From the NCBI GenBank assembly GCA_002309585.1, contig DBXN01000178.1, positions 2,087-9,401 on the forward strand: a stretch of 7,315 nucleotides of DNA. The letters are read 5' to 3'. How positions within the stretch are numbered: the first letter of the stretch is position 1; each line of letters opens with the position of its first letter. A program made the position numbers and the translations under genes. The notes under the pieces are model-generated. The model saw only the letters and a program-made list of their open reading frames with translations. It was not told where the DNA came from and ran no database searches. Below are positions 4,837-7,315 of the stretch, in pieces. The DNA is from Verrucomicrobia bacterium UBA1211. GTDB taxonomy: Bacteria > Verrucomicrobiota > Kiritimatiellia > RFP12 > UBA1067.

Positions 4837-5457
4837 CTACCGGTACTCTCCCTGCGTGATATCCTGCAACTGGTTCGTGAAGATATTCACGCGGACATAG
4901 CGGTTCACGCGATCCTTCACCGCACGGGCATAGACGAACTTCTGACCCTCGCGCAACTGGATCGGGAAGGAGACCTTTCCGTTCGGACCGACCCGGGAAG
5001 TGATGTCCTGCTCATTCCCGTTTTGGTCTTTGTAATAGAGACGCGAACCCGGCTTGACCGTAAAGGAGACGGTCGTGGTCGCCTGGGCGGAGACATCCGT
5101 GGAATCGAGCATCACCTCGACCCCCGCTCCGCGGACATTTAGCGCCTGCTGGCGGCGGGAGGCGATCGGGCTGCCGGGGTTCAGGAAGATCAGCTGCGGA
5201 TGGAGCCGATCCAGATCAGCCATCCGCGCCACGCGAAAACGGTACTCGGGGAAGGTGACGGTCCCGGTCTTAGAGACCACCCCGCCCAGAGCGACGGAGC
5301 GGATCGCCTGATCGACGCGGGATTGGTCTTCCGGCCGCGTCAGCATCTTGAACCGATAGGTGCAGGGGATGGAGGGCACCCCCGTATCGGCGCGGAAGGA
5401 GGTGCACCCCCCCGCCAGAACCGCCAAACCGAGCAGTATCAATAGTGGTCTTCTCAT
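4837..5457 (-). CDS. Predicted lipoprotein of unknown function, 206 residues
   Basis: From the ATG at 5457 the product begins MRRPLLILLGLAVLAGGCTSF: two arginines, a leucine-rich core and a lipobox ending at Cys18, so it should be lipid-anchored after signal peptidase II cleavage. An in-frame ATG 93 bp upstream (5550) would add 31 non-hydrophobic residues that overlap uxs and bury the signal; it is rejected. The 188-residue mature part has alternating polar and hydrophobic segments, notably TVSFTVKPGSRLYYKD at about 132-147 and a C-terminal YVRVNIFTNQLQDITQGEYR, suggesting a beta-rich periplasmic or envelope domain. I do not recognise a family. It starts 7 nt after the uxs stop with only a weak ribosome site, so translation is probably coupled to uxs, suggesting an envelope role linked to that nucleotide sugar (inference). 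Confidence 0.85.
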   Translation of the reverse strand: MRRPLLILLGLAVLAGGCTSFRADTGVPSIPCTYRFKMLTRPEDQSRVDQAIRSVALGGVVSKTGTVTFPEYRFRVARMADLDRLHPQLIFLNPGSPIASRRQQALNVRGAGVEVMLDSTDVSAQATTTVSFTVKPGSRLYYKDQNGNEQDITSRVGPNGKVSFPIQLREGQKFVYARAVKDRVNRYVRVNIFTNQLQDITQGEYR

Positions 5458-5464
5458 GGGAAAC

Positions 5465-6433
5465 CTACACGCTCCGGAAATAGTCGATCGTCTTGGCGAG
5501 ACCTTCCCGCAACGGGATGGCGGGAGACCAGCCGAGCAGTTCGGACGCAAGGGTGATGTCGGGCTTGCGCCGTTTCGGATCGTCCTTCGGCAACGGCTCG
5601 AAGACCATCTTGCTGGCGCTCTCGGGAATCTGGCGAAGCGTCTCCTCCGCCAGCTGCCGGATGGTGTACTCGCCGGGATTGCCGACGTTGATCACCGGCA
5701 TCGACATTCCCTTTCCGGCGAAGAACGCGCGGACCTTCTCAAGCGGCAGGCGCATGAAGAGGCGGATCGCCCGGATCAGGTCATCGACATACTGGAAACT
5801 CCGGGTCTGCGAACCGTCGCCATAGAGCGTGATGTCGCGGTTGTGGAGCGCCTGCATGATGAAGTTGCTGATCACCCGGCCATCCTGCGGATGCATGTGG
5901 GGACCGTAGGTATTGAAGATACGGATCATCCGCACATCCAGCCCGTACTCCCGCACATAGTCGGAACAGAGCGTCTCGGCGGCGCGTTTACCCTCGTCAT
6001 AGCAGCTGCGGGTCCCGATGGTGTTGACATTCCCCCAATAGGACTCCGGCTGGGGATGGATGTTCGGATCGCCGTAAATCTCCGAGGTCGACGTATGGAA
6101 AACCCGCGCCTTTGTCTTCAGCGCCAGCTCCAGCACATTCATCATCCCAAGGAAAGAGGTCTTGATGGTCTCGACCGGGTTACGCTGGTAATGGATCGGC
6201 GAGGCCGGGCAGGCGAGATTGTAAATCTCATCGAATTGCCCCCAGAACGGCTGGGTCACATCATGCAGCATGAAGGTGAAACGCGGGTTATCCAGCAGCG
6301 GGTAGATGTTGGCCTTGGTGCCGGTAAAGAGATTGTCCAGCACGGTCACCTCATGTCCCTCATCCAGCAGGCACTTGGCCAGATGGGAACCGATAAAGCC
6401 CGCGCCCCCGGTAATCAGCGATTTGGTTGTCAT
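5465..6433 (-). CDS. uxs: UDP-glucuronate decarboxylase (UDP-xylose synthase)
   Basis: The 322-residue enzyme converts UDP-glucuronate to UDP-xylose and CO2 with tightly bound NAD (EC 4.1.1.35), giving the xylose donor for surface polysaccharide. It is an extended SDR: GGAGFIG (9-15) binds NAD; NLACPASPIHYQRNPVETIKTS (72-93, cited by position) is the UXS signature; TSTSEIYGDP (114-123) holds Glu118 of the decarboxylase site; YWGNVN, then RSCYDEGKR with Tyr145 and Lys149; RIFNTYGPHM; DGRVISNFI; YGDGSQTRSFQYV with Arg211. The signature residues separate UXS from UDP-glucose 4-epimerase and dTDP-glucose dehydratase. Between helix RLFMRL and the VINVGNPGEYT strand there are about a dozen more residues (roughly 229-245) than usual. 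A strong Shine-Dalgarno sequence lies in the 17-nt gap after rph. No UDP-glucose dehydrogenase to make the substrate is in view. Confidence 0.96.
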   Translation of the reverse strand: MTTKSLITGGAGFIGSHLAKCLLDEGHEVTVLDNLFTGTKANIYPLLDNPRFTFMLHDVTQPFWGQFDEIYNLACPASPIHYQRNPVETIKTSFLGMMNVLELALKTKARVFHTSTSEIYGDPNIHPQPESYWGNVNTIGTRSCYDEGKRAAETLCSDYVREYGLDVRMIRIFNTYGPHMHPQDGRVISNFIMQALHNRDITLYGDGSQTRSFQYVDDLIRAIRLFMRLPLEKVRAFFAGKGMSMPVINVGNPGEYTIRQLAEETLRQIPESASKMVFEPLPKDDPKRRKPDITLASELLGWSPAIPLREGLAKTIDYFRSV

Positions 6434-6438
6434 GCGAA

Positions 6439-6445
6439 TCCTCCC
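6439..6445 (-). promoter_or_regulatory. Shine-Dalgarno GGGAGGA of uxs
   Basis: GGGAGGA sits in the 17-nt rph-uxs gap, 5 nt before the ATG at 6433, the strongest ribosome site in the window. It is exactly complementary to the UCCUCCC linker of the sRNA (2364-2370). Confidence 0.8.
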
Positions 6446-6450
6446 GAACG

Positions 6451-7164
6451 TTATCGTTTTTCGGCCTTGGCGGCCTTCTGCACTTTCGCAAGCTGGCGGT
6501 TTCCGATGACGGCCAACCGCTTGAGGGCATCCAGCTGTTCCTCCGTGAAAGGCTCATGCTCGGCGGTCCCCTGAAGCTCCACAAACCGGCCATCATCCGT
6601 CATCACCACATTCAGATCGACATCGGCGGTCGAGTCATGCTGATAGTCGAGATCGAGCGTCGGCACGCCGCCGCAGATCCCGACGCTTACAGCGGAAACC
6701 CAATGCCGCAACGGCGAGGTCTCCAGCTTCCCTTCCGCCATCAATTTGTCCAGTGCGTCAGAGAGCGCCACCATGCCCCCCGTGATCGATGCGCAGCGGG
6801 TCCCGCCGTCGGCCTGGAGGACATCGCAGTCGATCGTAATGGTCCGTTCCCCCAGTTGCTCCAGATCAACCGCCGCCCGGAGCGCGCGCCCGATCAGTCG
6901 GCCGATCTCCGTTCCGCGCGCGTCGGGCTTACCCCGCTTGATCTCGCGCTCCTTCCGCTCCACCGTGCTGCCCGGCAACATCCCGTATTCGGCGGTCACC
7001 CATCCCCGGCCCGTGTTCCGCAGGAAGGGCGGCACTTTCTCCTCGACCGAAGCGGTACACAACACCCACGTGTTGCCCTGACGGATCAGGACCGATCCGG
7101 CGGCATGGCACGTGAAGTGCCGCTCAATCGTCACCGGACGCAATTGGTTTCTTTTTTTCATCAT
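6451..7164 (-). CDS. rph: RNase PH (tRNA nucleotidyltransferase)
   Basis: RNase PH trims the 3' end of tRNA precursors and other RNAs phosphorolytically as a hexameric ring (EC 2.7.7.56). The 237-residue product is essentially full length and carries the family blocks in order: VLCTASVEEKVPPFL (34-48), GWVTAEYGMLPGST (54-67), RGTEIGRLIGRALRAAVDL (83-101), GERTITIDCDVLQADGGTR (105-123), LDLDYQHDSTADVDLNVVMT (170-189, with Asp177 and Asp183 at the metal/phosphate site) and VELQGTAE (195-202). The N-terminus (MMKKRNQLRP) is a few residues shorter than the usual R-x-DGR-containing start. Two ATGs (7164, 7161) are adjacent with no Shine-Dalgarno sequence; 7164 is chosen because the promoter predicts transcription starting there. 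It heads the minus-strand operon with uxs 17 nt downstream, whereas rph is often next to rdgB. Confidence 0.97.
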   Translation of the reverse strand: MMKKRNQLRPVTIERHFTCHAAGSVLIRQGNTWVLCTASVEEKVPPFLRNTGRGWVTAEYGMLPGSTVERKEREIKRGKPDARGTEIGRLIGRALRAAVDLEQLGERTITIDCDVLQADGGTRCASITGGMVALSDALDKLMAEGKLETSPLRHWVSAVSVGICGGVPTLDLDYQHDSTADVDLNVVMTDDGRFVELQGTAEHEPFTEEQLDALKRLAVIGNRQLAKVQKAAKAEKR

Positions 7165-7170
7165 GGTTTT

Positions 7171-7199
7171 ATCGTATCACACCCCCCGCCTGTTGTCAT
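7171..7199 (-). promoter_or_regulatory. Promoter of the rph operon, predicted leaderless
   Basis: On the minus strand ATGACA (7194-7199), a 17-bp spacer and TACGAT (7171-7176) with a preceding TGA give the extended -10 TGATACGAT. AAAACC is all that lies between the -10 and the ATG at 7164, so transcription should start at or next to the start codon. The absence of a Shine-Dalgarno sequence agrees. Confidence 0.65.
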
Positions 7200-7252
7200 T
7201 AAAAAGTGAATGGTGATGGGGAACGGCGATCCACCCGACGCCTTGAAACACC

Positions 7253-7282
7253 TTGAAACCGACAGGGAAAATATGCTATGAT
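7253..7282 (+). promoter_or_regulatory. Divergent extended -10 promoter reading out of the window
   Basis: TTGAAA (7253-7258), an 18-bp spacer and TGC-TATGAT (-10 at 7277-7282) form a good extended -10 promoter on the plus strand, back to back with the rph promoter. A second TTGAAACA-like copy lies 10 bp upstream (7243-7248). An ATG follows the -10 after 5 nt, again a leaderless geometry. Confidence 0.6.
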
Positions 7283-7287
7283 TAAGA

Positions 7288-7315
7288 ATGCGCGCGCGCG
7301 AATTTCCAGTGCAAC
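7288..7315 (+). CDS. Possible start of a divergent gene (nine codons visible)
   Basis: An ATG 5 nt after the -10 box opens a frame reading MRAREFPVQ to the window edge. The case rests only on the promoter-to-ATG spacing, which copies that of rph and the GH92 gene. The first codons fall in an alternating CG run (7289-7300). No function can be given, and the true start could lie beyond the window. Confidence 0.35.

Noticed and set aside
5360..6574. 404-codon plus-strand open frame antisense to uxs
   Set aside because: It covers three genes on the other strand (lipoprotein, uxs, rph) and has no recognisable domain; it is a shadow of uxs codon bias.
6427..7209. 260-codon plus-strand open frame antisense to rph
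   Set aside because: RNase PH on the minus strand is unambiguous; the antisense product has no domain and overlaps the rph promoter.
1..7315. CRISPR arrays, insertion sequences, tRNA or rRNA genes
   Set aside because: I found no spaced direct repeats of CRISPR length, no transposase or terminal inverted repeats, and no RNA gene signatures; the heptads are too short and unspaced to be CRISPR.

Overview
This is a GC-rich (roughly 58-60% by eye) bacterial chromosomal window. It carries seven clear protein genes, one very small lipoprotein gene, one probable stand-alone small RNA, and the first few codons of a gene leaving the right edge. A GH92 alpha-mannosidase, a Tat-exported Gfo/Idh/MocA oxidoreductase, a solitary rph gene and short heptameric intergenic repeats together suggest an uncultivated member of the PVC group (Kiritimatiellota/Verrucomicrobiota-like). 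That placement is inference from gene style; no rRNA or other marker is present.

Layout. Positions 1-1157 (minus) hold the N-terminal half of a secreted GH92 mannosidase. A divergent promoter region (1158-1310) also drives a plus-strand pair: a 32-residue lipoprotein (1311-1409) and a DnaQ-like DEDDh 3'-5' exonuclease (1422-2012). The 504-bp gap 2013-2516 is the most interesting part. An A-rich UP-like tract and near-consensus sigma70 promoter are followed by about 150 nt that fold into a 12-bp hairpin with a C5 loop, a compact three-way junction with another C5 run, a UCCUCCC linker and a strong intrinsic terminator. I read this as an anti-Shine-Dalgarno-type sRNA. Convergent to it on the minus strand lies the Gfo/Idh gene (2517-3896), then a FabG-like SDR (4047-4781), a lipoprotein of unknown function (4837-5457), UDP-glucuronate decarboxylase (5465-6433) and RNase PH (6451-7164). 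Transcription of the minus-strand series starts at rph.

Expression signals are unusually readable. rph and the GH92 gene lack a Shine-Dalgarno sequence and have nearly identical extended -10 boxes ending 6 nt before the ATG, so both mRNAs are predicted to be leaderless. The gene starting at 7288 has the same arrangement. By contrast, uxs, the Gfo/Idh gene and the small lipoprotein have good Shine-Dalgarno sequences. Degenerate 7-bp repeats (CTCAACS or GTTGAGS, and a GTAACACGCG-containing variant) sit just downstream of four of the stop codons.

Functionally, UXS (UDP-xylose supply), GH92 (mannose release) and the exported oxidoreductase point to carbohydrate and cell-surface metabolism. RNase PH is RNA housekeeping and heads the same operon without an obvious functional tie.
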